DNA of 64,000 nt from positions 4,960,001 to 5,024,000 of the forward strand of contig CAUWAG010000020.1 in the NCBI GenBank assembly GCA_963556695.1, written 5' to 3'. Below, one piece after another: positions 35,012 to 45,769 of this stretch. How positions within the stretch are numbered: position 1 is the first letter of the stretch; the number at the start of each line of letters is the position of its first letter. Both the position numbers and the translations under genes were made by a program. The stretch comes from Anthostomella pinea. Its lineage: Eukaryota; Ascomycota; Sordariomycetes; Xylariales; Xylariaceae. The notes below the pieces were generated by a model. It made no database searches. It had not been told where the DNA came from and was given only the letters and a program-made list of their open reading frames with translations.

Positions 35012-36906
35012 TTTCCCAGATGAAGCTGCCTTGGACGTAATGCTGTCGAAGGACAATTTTGCAGATGAAGGCCGATTGCCCAGGGTTTGAAGTTCTTGTC
35101 AAGGAGTTCCAGAGAGACGTTGAGATGTTTTGACAAAGAAGGGCGCTCAGGCAGGGTACAACTCAGCCTTTTGCCCAGAGAATATCTATGTGACACCTCT
35201 AGGCCTACGTCCCTAAACACGTAACCCCCCGGGTGATTTTAAGACTCAACAAGTACCTACACCGCTCTACAACTGCAGCCGGTCGGGCTGTGCTCTGTTG
35301 GCCTGTTGTGTAACATGGCCGGGATACTACTGCGGGGTCAGAAGCACAGCCTGCTCTCCTGAGTCTCCTCAAAATGAACGATGATAGGTACCACCAGGGT
35401 ACCGATAGGTAGTCAGTTAGGCAGGCTACGAAACACCATGCGTCTGACACTGGCAGATGGGGTACATCAATGTCACCAACCTCCGCTTCCCCGGTTTGGG
35501 ATCAAATATCGCGGCGCCGAATTGCAATGCCAGATGCGATGTCGGTTCAATACACCAAAGAAAGCGGCCGAGATGATCACTGGGGCTGAAAGAAGCGCAG
35601 GGGTCAAGGCGAGGCCGCCACGGTTTCAAACGGCCGGAAGCCCGACTTATCCAACTGCAAGTATTGCGAAGTACTTTGCCATAGGCGTTAACAAGCAGCC
35701 CTTATTGGAAGTTGGGAGCTAGGGCTGTCCCATATGCAGTTGGCAAAAAATTGGTCAGTCGAACGGGATACTATTCTCGCCATCACAAGGATGCTATTGG
35801 GATAAAATCCGCTGGTTGGGTGATCTCTCCTTGACTTCGTAACCCTGGAGGCTGGCGCGTTGGTTAGTTAGGGGGGATTCATACATTTTACCACAGCTAA
35901 CGACGTCTTACCTTCACATTTCTCAGCTCACAAAAACGGACAAAGTCGACAACCTGCCCCAGTGTACCTGTTTACTTGGAATTGCAGTCGCTTGAGGCGC
36001 TTGAAGGCCCCAACAACGGTTGGTGGCGTATGCAGGTCTCGGAGCAATGGACAGTCACATACCAGCCGTTGCAGTATTGCGCGCGATAGCAATAGTTACA
36101 CCCAATAGAGCCCCGCACCACCGTTTGATATGGCAAACACCGCTGGAGGAGCCCCGGATCATTTCGTTTGAAGCCTAGCAAAAGTATCTCCCAACAGCAC
36201 GGCACTTCGGCTCGTCCGGGGCGCTCGGAATGGGACAGTGATAGGGGAGCCGGCTGTGTCATATGTTTCGGGAGAGTTTACCCGCAGACCGAGCCGCACT
36301 CCTCCACTCTACCCTCTCTCAAACCTCGCAGAACAGATCCCTGCGGGTCCCGGGGTTGCATTGATAAGCTGACTGAACATTGAATGGCGTGATCCAGCGT
36401 AGCAGCCCGGCGGTAACCCTGTCGTAGCCTGCCTGTTGTAGCCTTGATGCGACCCACCCGGGATAGTTGGTTGTGCTTCCTCCAAGCATTAAGGTATCGC
36501 TGGCATACGCGAACATCCGTGGTTACACCGCAGGCGAGCGTTTATCAGCGTACACCAACACAGACGCCGCTCGCATACGGCAAGCTGGTACCTGCTCGGT
36601 ACTGTAGACCAAATATCGTTGTCCACCCTACATTGGGAAAGTAGCTCCGCTGCGGTTGTCATCACTAACCGTGTCCCTTCTGGATTATTGACCCAGTAAG
36701 GCACACCTGATGTTGGCGGCTCCATACCGGAAGGTTCAAGATGATGTTGACTTGATGCAGCGAAGAGATAAGAGATGGGATAATGAGGTTGTAGTTAGAT
36801 AGGGTACCCCGGAAACCAGGAGTAGATGTCTCGATTGTCTCGATTGTGAGAAGGCTCGCTTGCCTCAACCGAAATACTGTGTTACGCTTTTGCCTCGAAC
36901 TCCAAA
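35012..36906. other. 1.9-kb intergenic region between GST and diterpene synthase
   Basis: No ORF here looks like a gene. The divergent arrangement means the region holds the promoters of both the GST (minus) and the diterpene synthase (plus). I see no repeat or transposon end. Confidence 0.45.
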
Positions 36907-39900
36907 ATGGAAACCTCTCTCCACGACCAAGTGCGATCTCTCCTTGCCACCTTGGCAGAGAAATGTTCTGGCGGTGGTGGATTTGGTTCCATGTCCTCGT
37001 CAATATACGATACTGCCTGGGTTTCAATGGTACAGAACCCAAAGCCAGGCACCGTGGACCCGTGGTTGTTTCCAGAATGCTTTGACTTCATCCTAACTTG
37101 CCAGTTACCCTCTGGAGCATGGGAGTCTTACTCCTCGCCCGTTGATGGTATACTTAACACAGCTGCATCTCTTCTAGCTCTGAAGAAGCACCTGAAGACA
37201 TGCCCCGATCGATTGGACTGGGAGCTCAGAAGCCAGAAGGCCGAGGCGGCCTTGAGGCATATGCTAGATGACTTGGACACTGGTGATAGCGACCAGGTCG
37301 GCTTCGAGATGATAATCATCCAACACCTGTCTCTACTTGAAGAAGAGGGCGTCAAGTTAGACTCTCCACAGCTGATCTCCCTACGCGCTTTGCGAGAAGC
37401 AAAATTAGCGAAACTGCCGCCAGAGTCTGTCTATCAAAGTCCCTCTACTTTGTACCACTCACTGGAAGCACTGATTGGGCATATCGACTTTGATCAGGTG
37501 CGGTGCTGGAGAGATACCAATGGCTCTCTCATGGGATCTCCGGCATCCACAGCTGCATACTTGATGCATAGTTCTACTTGGGATGACCAGGCTGAAGCCT
37601 ACCTACGAAATGTCTTGCGACAAGGAGCCGGACATGGCGATGGGAGTGTCCCGTCTGCGTGGCCATCGAGTGTTTTCGAAATCAGTTGGGTAAGACTCCG
37701 ATACTTGCCTCTCTTATGGCATCTTCGCGCTGGCTGTTAACTTTTGGCGTTTCGATCAGACTATTACTACCTTGGTACGAGCTGGGATTGAACCCGAGGA
37801 GGAGACAGTCGCTGCAATGAGGAAGTTTCTCCAAGAGACTCTAAATGCCCATGGGGGTACCCTTGGCTTCTGTAAGCCTTCTCCTCTGCATCCGTAACTC
37901 ACATACGTACTCACAACTCTTGACGCAAAGATCCAGGCTGTTTCCCTGACGCGGACGACACAGCCAAGGGTATCGAAGCCATCCGTCTACTAGGAAGGAC
38001 TACTGTGGTTGACGCGCTGACCATGATGTTTGAAGCTGATGACCACTTCAAGACGTATCCAGGCGAGCGCAACCCGAGTCTCAGTGCTAATTGCAACGTC
38101 CTCATTGCTCTCCTGGTGCAGGATGACCCAGCGCTCCACATGTCGCAAATCGCGAAAGCTGCCAGCTATGTAACGTCACAGGTGTTCAGTGGACCTGTCA
38201 ACGAGAAGTGGGTGAGTTTGGCCGGCTCTGCATTTGAAATTGCTAGACTAACTAAGCTTGTTAAGCACATCAAAGAGCTCTACTGGATGATGCTCCTGTC
38301 CCAGGCGTACGCGGTGCTCTACCAGCAGAGCAGGATCTGGCCGACGATCCACACAGTGGTGCCCAGCTTGAAGGAGGATATTCCCCTAGTGACTCTCCAC
38401 CTTCTTATCAATATCTTGTATCATCAGCAGAAGTCTGGCGGTTGGGAAAGCGGTTGCGAAGTCACATCGTACGCTGTGTTGGCGTTGTCATCACTTTCGA
38501 CCCTGCCCTGGATCCGAAAGCTCGATGCTGGCTTTATATCCACCGCGATGACAAGGGGGATATCGTTTCTTCTATCCCGACGATGTGAATGGACCAAAGG
38601 CAAATACATCTGGGTCGAAAAAGTGACCTATGCCTCAAATACGCTGGCTGAAGCTTACTGCCTAGCCGCGGCTCTGGTTCCTCTCCCGGCAATCCCAGCA
38701 AAACAGATCCCTCCTTCCCATGGGCTTGATTTACCGGACGAGCTGATCCGCGGAATGAGGAAAGTAGGCGATCTCCTAGCCCAGACGCCGCTATTCGCCT
38801 ACACAGAACCCCACGTTCTCCGTATCGCAGAGATGCAGGCAAGCTACGCTTTCTGCGCGCTCCGGCGCCAACCACTGGAAGTCTTCACGCGCACGGCCAA
38901 GGGAAAGGACAAGTACATGTCACTCATACCATTGGCACTCACGGCATGTTCTGCAGTTCAAGAGGCCCCTGTCAGCTTCTCAATTCTCTACCAGATGATG
39001 CAGCTGTCCATTCTGAACTTTCATGCCGACGAGTATATGGAAGGCGTAGTGGAAAAGCTATTAGGGGATGACCTTGATGCGGTCAAGCCTCTCATCGGGC
39101 AGCTTTTCGCGGATCTCGTATCTACGCGACAGGCATACAAGACCAACGCCAAAAAGCAAAACGCTGCTGTCCAGAACCATGCAGCTCCACTGGATCCGAA
39201 TGGAAAGAAGCTGGCGCCTTTGGACGAATTTCGCGACGATGGGCTGGAACAACCGACTTCACTTGAGCACTGCAGGATGATACTGAACGACTTCGTTGAC
39301 CATATCCTGCACAACTCCGCCGTGCTATCGTGCCCTCATAGTTTCCAGACACGACTGGCGTTCGAGCTGAAGACCTTCCTTCTGGCACATGTCTCCCACG
39401 CGGAGGACAATCGTCGCTTCGGCCGCCAGGATGAGGCTTCTACTGGTCACTATGGCAGCAACAGTCAGAGCAATGGCAGTGGCACTGGCAGTACCAATGG
39501 TCAACGCACGCCAGAACTGTCAACTCCAGCTCGGCAGTTCCAGGACCCAGGACGAACTTTCTACCACTGGGTGCGCAGCACCTCAGCCGACCACACTTCC
39601 TGCCCATTCTCCTTCGTGTTTTTCAACTGCCTGGTCAAGGAACAAGCGCGACCTGGGGACCCTGACATTTCAACGTCAGCTCGGACTGCCTACCTATCCG
39701 AGGATCTCTGTAGACATCTGGCGAGCCTGTGCCGAATGTACAACGACTATGGATCGCTGGCGCGAGACGCCGAGGAGCGCAACCTTAACTCGGTCAACTT
39801 TCCCGAGTTCCATTCCGTCCCAGCACTAACCAGGGGAAAGGAAGTCATCGACGCGCAGTCCGCTGAGACAAAGGCCAAGTCGGAGCTACTATGGATCGCA

Positions 39901-40062
39901 GAGTATGAGCGGCGGGGCCTAGAGACGGCTTTGGAGCTGTTCGGACAGGAGCTGGGCACTCGAGGGCAACACCTATTCGATGCGTTGAAGCTGTTCGTCA
40001 ACGTCACAGACTTGTACGGCCAGGTATATGTGCTGAGAGACGTCGGGACGCGTACTAAGTAG
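36907..40062 (+). CDS. Bifunctional diterpene cyclase (fungal CPS/KS type)
   Basis: Four exons (36907-37689, 37760-37871, 37931-38211, 38266-40062; introns 70, 59 and 54 bp) give 990 residues, the usual size of fungal copalyl diphosphate/kaurene-type synthases. The class II half starts with SSSIYDTAWVSMVQ and QLPSGAWE and carries the DxDD acid as DADD (residues 305-308, in FPDADDTAKG). The class I half has the D-rich motif as DEYME (647-651, comparable to DEFFE in Gibberella CPS/KS) and the second metal site around MYNDYGSLARDAEERNLNSVN (from residue 884). It should cyclise geranylgeranyl diphosphate to a copalyl-type intermediate and then to a diterpene. The third intron is 54 bp, a multiple of three and stop-free, so retention would add 18 residues; removing it gives the family-like join NEKW-HIKELYWMMLLSQA. 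A Ser/Gly/Asn-rich insert lies at about residues 785-810. No breaks are seen. Confidence 0.92.
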
Positions 40063-40950
40063 CCTGCGCTGCTCATGAAGATTGTCGTTTAGGGGTAAAG
40101 GGCTCGCACCCGACGGCGGGAAAGCTGTCGCGCTGAGGAATGTGATTGTGTTCATTACGAAGGAGGGGGCTCAACTTAGTTACGTAGATGCAACTATGGG
40201 AAGGAATCTATTCATAAATACGTCTTGGTGCCAATGTAACGACCAGGTTTGACGCGGCGGGCAAGAACCGTCTCGTGTCAAATGCATCGGAAAATTTATG
40301 GAAGAATGCCCACGGCATAGAACCGAGCAGAACTCAGAAGCAGGACTTCCCTGTAGACTGCTGCAGCACCACCAGGCTATGAGTTTAATGTTAATCAGCA
40401 ACTGATTGGAGACCGCTGACTCACTATCGTAAAACCTTGTTGCCTGGCCCGGATTACTGGGTGCGTTATACGGAGAAGCCGTGGCCAACGATCGTGTTCG
40501 CTGCAACTGCCTGTGGGACAGTCTACTGGTAGCTGGTACAGGATCCCGAAAGTTAAAAGCCCATCAAGGATAAGATCACGTACAGTTATTAACTGGATCA
40601 TTGAAGGGTTCTGTGGTTAAAAGTTCGATTACAATTATGAGCTATCTATAGATAGGGGTAGGAAGAAAAAGTCAAATTCTAACCAAGCTGAATAATAGCT
40701 TGGTGACTTGAAGAAGGCAATTACTTACCTCGTGGTATACAGAATGGGAAGAAAACCGATGTTCACTTGAAGAGGTGTAACTTATGGGCAAAGTGACCGT
40801 ATCGCAACATCCTAGAAGGACGTTACAGATCATGTTCTCGCAATGATGGCTCTGAAGCACCGCATTGGCGCACTGTCTCATGCTCCGGTCACTAGACCGG
40901 CGGACTCTTACCTGAGATCTCGGTACCGGTGGTAGGAAGGGTTAACGTTG
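40063..40950. other. Intergenic, nothing recognised
   Basis: Short ORFs only. No terpene-pathway genes (P450, prenyl transferase) follow the diterpene synthase here. Confidence 0.4.
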
Positions 40951-41485
40951 TTAGACTTCAGCTCCCTTGTCGGCCTCGTTCTCGCCCTTGCTTTTAGTTC
41001 TTTGCCGCCGCTGCCTCTCGTAGTCGCGAAAGTAGTCTAAACACGACTGACATGCTAGGCGACCATCGGCTGGGGGCCGATGTCCACAATGACTACACAG
41101 GCCCTTCTCTTTCCATGCGCGAAGTCTGGCCTTGTTCGCCGCGACGCGTGTGCGAGTAGATTTTCGCAAGTTCTCCAGGCACGGCTGACACATCACCCCG
41201 CCGACTGCTGAAGTTCGCGTTCGGCACTTTGGGCATAGGCCCTTTTCCCTGCACGCCTCGCGTTTGGCCCGATTATGCTCCTTATTTGCCCGCCAGTGTT
41301 TCTCGCACAGGGTGCTGCCGATCATAGACGGCGCTCCACAACACCAGTATGTGCTGTGGGCAGTGGCGGCGCTGTAGCGTGTGCACGCCGTTCGAACGTC
41401 CGTGCAATGTTTGTCGCAGTGACCGCCGGCGGAAGTAGGCGGCTCATAGCATCGCAACTCTTTACATAGCTTTAGGGTTGCTTTA

Positions 41486-43436
41486 ACATCTCACCCCCCC
41501 CTGCGGACCACCCCCCCACGGACCACTCCACACCACACCACTCTCATTCAGATGAAGCCATCTACAACCACCATAGTTGCTAAATACACTAAGGTCGTGG
41601 TGTTCTAACCATAATACAGCTCCCAGAATCTGATTCCGACCCTAAATCTTCACCAGGGACCTCTTATGGGACCTCTTCGCCTGTAGCGGAGTCCCTATAG
41701 ACCCTCCTGTTCCTCAGCTCCATTTTGGCCTCCCTTATGTTAGCCATTGTGACGAATCGTTCCCCTGGTATTGGTTTGACTGCTTTTCGAGTGGTATTAG
41801 CCTTTTTAGCCACTTGAGCCTCAAACAGCTCACATTTGGCCCGTAGATTTGTAATGGTAGCAGCCTGAACATCCATGGCCTTGCCAGCCTTCCGCACCAA
41901 CAAGCGCTCAGAGGGCCCCCCAAAGGAAGGGTCCTTTCTTTCGAGCTTTCGAGCACTCTCCCGCAAAGCCCGGCTTCCAAAGGGTGTTGTGACAATGGTT
42001 TTAGCTACCATCTCGAGAAAATCTGGTGTTGTGGCTCGCTCGGAAGCCTTAGGGTCCCTCTGGCGTGCCCTGGCCACCCCCTTGTCCTCTAGAATCACAT
42101 ATTTTGACTTCAACGCCTCTGTTTTATTGCGAGGAATAATCCCAGTCTTTTTCCAGGCAATTCTGATATTGAGGAGCGTCATTGTGTCCTTCCAGGCCTG
42201 CTCGTAGCACTCCAAAACCTCCTTCTTAGATGGCCTGAGTCCTAGACTGCCGCTGGGCGTCTCCTGGAATAAGGTCTTCAACCTTTTCTTCACCAAATTG
42301 AAGACTCTTATATCTAACACCTGGACTATATGGGAGCAGTGAGGTTCATAAAAGATCAACCATACTTTGTTTCTCAAGCAGATGGCTAAGAACTCGTCAT
42401 TCGTGTGGGAGTCGTGGCTATCATACACCAAAACCACCCATGTGTTGCCGTGGACCTCCCGAATATGAGGAATAAAGATACGTTGAAGCCATTCTAACGC
42501 AATGGAATTCGAGGTCCATCCATTGGGCGACGTAATAAACCTCCAGTCAGTGAATTTGCCCTCGTTTTGGTTGCTAAATTACTGGGCTTGTACGTTAATC
42601 CCCTTAAGAATCACCAGCGGCGGCAAGGTCTCACCAGATCCGCTCACACACTCTAGGGCAGTTATCCATTCACCTTTCTCGACCCCTTTCTTCATAGCCA
42701 TGTTGCCGGAGGCCTTGGAGACCACCCAATGGGAGTCCCCAACCCCCTGGGCGATTCCTATTTCGTCGACGTTGTACCAGCGAGCTGGCATGAGGTTAAC
42801 CACGTCAGGGGCGTCACACCGATCGAAAAAAATGTTGATATTTGCCGCTGTAGCACCATTCACTCGGTTGTAGTCGATAACACGAGACTTCATTATCTTG
42901 ACTTCCGGGTTTCGAGACAGGAACTTGGATGCCCAATTTTTCCCTAATTCTCGAGCATCCCCGATGGCATAGAGCATCCGCTGGGCTATGAAACGGAACT
43001 TAGAGACCGCCAGAGAATACCCTAGCCGTGCTTGCCCCAGGGCCCAGCTTGCCAGCTTATGTTCGAGATACAGTGAGAGAGCCTGTTGGAGAGCACTGGT
43101 CTCATTCCGCGTTGGGGTGCCAGAGATTCGTTGATTGACGTACGAGCGACTGATTTGCCATTCGAGGGCTGACGAGCGGACTGGAGCTCCGCGTTGGATG
43201 GCCAAAATGGCGGCTTCAGCTTTTATTTGACGGTCGTAAAATGATATCATGAGATTCAACAGTGGATAAGGATTCAAATAGTGTGCTTTGTGAAAAAAAA
43301 GATGCAAAAGTGATGGTGTAGATGGTGGATCACCATAATCCTGGTGGTTGGTGAATTACGCGTTTGTGGGTCAGAACGCGCTGGTCTGCGGGGGGGTGGT
43401 CCGCAGGGGGGTGGTCCGCAGGGGGGTGGGAGATGT
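41486..43436 (-). mobile_element. Fot1/pogo-type DNA transposon, copy 2
   Basis: Bounded by TA on both sides (41484-41485 and 43437-43438). TIRs begin ACATCTC and contain CTGCGGACCACCCCCC. The right TIR has three tandem units of about 15 bp (GGTCYGCRGGGGGGT), against two in copy 1. The interior is nearly identical to copy 1. It lies within a coding exon of the Cys/His-repeat gene, in the same transcriptional orientation. Confidence 0.92.
41664..43307 (-). pseudogene. Pogo/Fot1 DDE transposase, nearly complete but interrupted
   Basis: This copy keeps arginine (CGA) where copy 1 has a TGA, and has the base copy 1 lacks after KAMDV, so two long blocks remain: residues from the start through the first DDE aspartate (NVDEIGIAQG) up to a TAA at 42579-42581, then VLVYDSHDSHTND, VVQVLD-type sequence (here QVLDIRVFNLVKK) and a basic tail ending in TAA at 41664 (CAA in copy 1). 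Only one stop separates the blocks, and the same stop is present in copy 1. Confidence 0.88.
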
Positions 43437-43833
43437 TACTTACCTTGTCACCCCCTTCAGCTGTGGGTTTTACTTTCCGGTCTAGGTTCGGAACAATGTT
43501 GTTGTTTGTTTCTCCTTGGCGGTTTTCCTTCTCGCTGGTTACTCCCTGCCGTTTTGCGCCATTGGTGGCGCGATGTTCATTGCACATCGTGAGACCATCG
43601 GTAGGCTGCTTGAGGCATCGACGCTTAGAGCAGTACGCCCCAGGGGTTGCTTGCTTGTTGACTTCATGTGCCCATTCTGATAAGTCGACGATGATGTGTC
43701 ACTCACACATTGTGGAACCTTTGACAGGCAGTTGGTAGCAGCGCGATATGCTGCACACAATGACACTTTCATCGCAACCTGTCATCTCAATGTCGGTTGT
43801 GGCTGTATTGGTTGCTCGAGAAACAGACGACAT

Positions 43834-44670
43834 AGTTGCCGTACTTGTTCGAGAGTGTTTGAGCGGGTCTACTCCTTTTCTGTCTTGATTTAAGCCTACT
43901 AAGCACCGACCTCGGCGCTTTAATACTCAGTGGAGTAAGGAGGGGGATTGGATAAACAATGGCTTTGTGAGAGGTCTGTTATACGCTTTGTCTTTCGAAG
44001 AGTAGTGGACAATGCTCCCCCTTTTTTAGACTTAGCAGGAAATAAAGGGTACAAACGTGACAACCCTCAATAAGCCCTCTCTAGTAGACATAACATAAAG
44101 AAAGTGGTCTAAGCTCCTCCATTGTCTACCTTGGTATGTTCGTCATCATGTGGCAAACAAATGGCTCCGTAGATATCAGAGATTGTCGATAACCGAGCCC
44201 CCTTGGACGACAACACAGAATAGGGGTTGGACAAAAAAGGGTGTCACATGCTCATCACCATTACTTGGTATCTACCCGCATTTTTATATGACATAACGAC
44301 CAGGATCAAGGCCGTGGGACCTTACTTCTCCAGATGCTTCATCACAAGATGGTAAAACCATGGACAGATTCTAGTATAGACGTGAGCGGCGAACATCAGT
44401 GTAAGCTATCAGGTCGGCATTATGACCATGGCTCTATGAATAGAAAGCGGAGCCAAAAGAACCCGTAAGTCTCAGTCCTTGTTCTCTTAATAACCTGAGC
44501 TATACAGGAGGTAAAGCTTTGGCAGCAGACAGGCGTTGTTAGTCATATTCGTGTACTCCATGACTACAAAGAGAGCACAAAGGGTGCGCTATGCCAAGAA
44601 ATACGGTTTTTTTCATTATTCGAATGAGTTACCAGGGACACCAATAATGTATTATTGTTCATAAAGATAC
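43834..44670. other. Intergenic, nothing recognised
   Basis: No ORF of note. The sequence nearest 43833 should contain the promoter of the split Cys/His-repeat gene. Confidence 0.4.
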
Positions 44671-45196
44671 TGATTAATTGATTGATTGTATTTATCGTGG
44701 GTACAGTCCCTCTATAGGGCACACCATGCCTCCAAGAGCCATTGCATCACAAGGGTGTAGAGGTGTCAGTCTAGATACATTCAAATCCGCGCACGAGCCT
44801 ATCCTCACTGTAGCGGTACCAACCTGGAGGGACCACATGGTTTTAGTCAATACCTAAGCACGATTCCATCAGAAAAACCTCCTGTCCAGTGATAAAGCAA
44901 CCCAGTGAACCTTAGTCCTCTGGTGTACACATCGTTCCAGTAGCCGTTCGATATATGTCGCATTGGTGGGTGAAGTAGGTGTTTGTTATCTGCTGGCAAG
45001 GGAAGCCAGAAGCGGAAAAACCTCGTAAGAATGGGTGTTGTGGAGACAAGCTGCTTGGCTATTGGGCTCTGCAATAATGGGGCCTCTCCACTATCATGTG
45101 CTAGTTGTCGACTCGCACAAGCCGGGTTAGAAGGAGGCCATAGCAGGATTCGAACCCACTTGTTCTCGTCGCCCACCGCACAAACGAGAACACAAC
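44671..45196 (-). mobile_element. tRNA-derived SINE, copy A (5'-truncated)
   Basis: On the minus strand the element has the tRNA-like B box GGTTCGAATCCTGCTA, a body nearly identical to the copy at 63333-63892, and a 3' tail ending in a TGATT-type repeat. It stops at about 45196 before the A box, so it lacks roughly the first 40 bases of the full-length copy. The last 60-100 bases resemble the 3' end of the LINE at 58226-59165. Confidence 0.8.
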
Positions 45197-45243
45197 TCGA
45201 GTTATGCAACTCGGTTAAAGCTCTCTATAAAAAGGAGAACAAT

Positions 45244-45681
45244 ATGACCATGATACAGCTGTTTCTTAGTTTCATTTGCAGTCATGCCACCCAGAGACTT
45301 GCCAAAGGCGGGCAGGCTGCAGATATGAACCGCTCTCATGACGGTGTGGCTCGCAGCCCCTCTGTTATTCCTTTTATAACACCAATACCTCTATACAGTA
45401 TACAAAACAGACGCATCAAAAGCGTCGAGAGCGATAGCGATGCAGGAAGCCAGGCAGGTAGCTATGACTCTATCCCGGACCAAAGTGCCGGTTCAGGAGA
45501 AGAGGACAACATAGTGGTTAAGAAGTTGATGGACAGAACTCGAAGAACTTCAACTGCGGGGATGGGTGGCAGACGAAAAGGGATGGTTGTGGATTGCGAA
45601 GAAGTTGCACCGAAGCGAAGGGGCCGTCTCACAGCATTGGGCCATTATGTCAAAGGAAGGCTGGGAGGTATAACAGGGTGA
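45244..45681 (+). CDS. Small hypothetical basic/acidic protein
   Basis: An ATG-initiated ORF of about 145 codons starts with a hydrophobic stretch (MIQLFLSFICSHA) and continues with low-complexity, charged sequence (SVESDSDAGSQAGSYDS, RTRRTSTAGMGGRRKG, KRRGRLTALGHYVKGRL). I do not recognise it. The truncated SINE ends 48 bp upstream, and the open frame continues back into the SINE, so the start may not be the original one. It could be a gene remnant. Confidence 0.35.
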   Translation: MTMIQLFLSFICSHATQRLAKGGQAADMNRSHDGVARSPSVIPFITPIPLYSIQNRRIKSVESDSDAGSQAGSYDSIPDQSAGSGEEDNIVVKKLMDRTRRTSTAGMGGRRKGMVVDCEEVAPKRRGRLTALGHYVKGRLGGITG

Positions 45682-45769
45682 ACAGTATCTTGTCAGAGGC
45701 TTGTTCATAAGGCATTTCATTATCTTTGTTACGTTTGCTTGTAGTTTAAAGGGCGGTTTTGTTTAATAG

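Larger units (their letters stand above)
40951..43833 (-). pseudogene. Cys/His-repeat protein gene split by a Fot1-like transposon
   Basis: Two coding blocks on the minus strand (43833-43437 and 41485-40951) flank the transposon at 41486-43436. If the element and one TA are removed, the codons run on without a stop through GGDKVSKATLKLCKELRCY. The protein has four C-x10-C units (RCYQLPVKGSTMC, RCLKQPTDGLTMCNEH, RCYEPPTSAGGHCDKH, CCGAPSMIGSTLCEKH), three of them clearly ending C-x2-H, and then two C-x2-C-x11-C-x2-C knuckles (GLCPKCRTRTSAVGGVMCQPC and GLCSHCGHRPPADGRLACQSC). The tail is basic and acidic. These look like repeated zinc sites; I do not recognise a named family. An intron of about 45 bp near 43662-43706 is needed to join the first 42 codons to the rest; its acceptor is not certain. 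The insertion should abolish the protein unless the element is spliced out or excised. Confidence 0.65.

Noticed and set aside
43428..43450. GTAAGT on the minus strand next to the Fot1 copy looked like a splice donor, suggesting insertion in an intron
   Set aside because: Removing the element leaves only about 20 bp between the donor and the next coding block, too short for an intron, whereas reading through is fully open and in frame.
45130..45196. Candidate functional tRNA gene on the minus strand
   Set aside because: It has the B box but lacks the A box and acceptor stem, and it is part of a truncated SINE.
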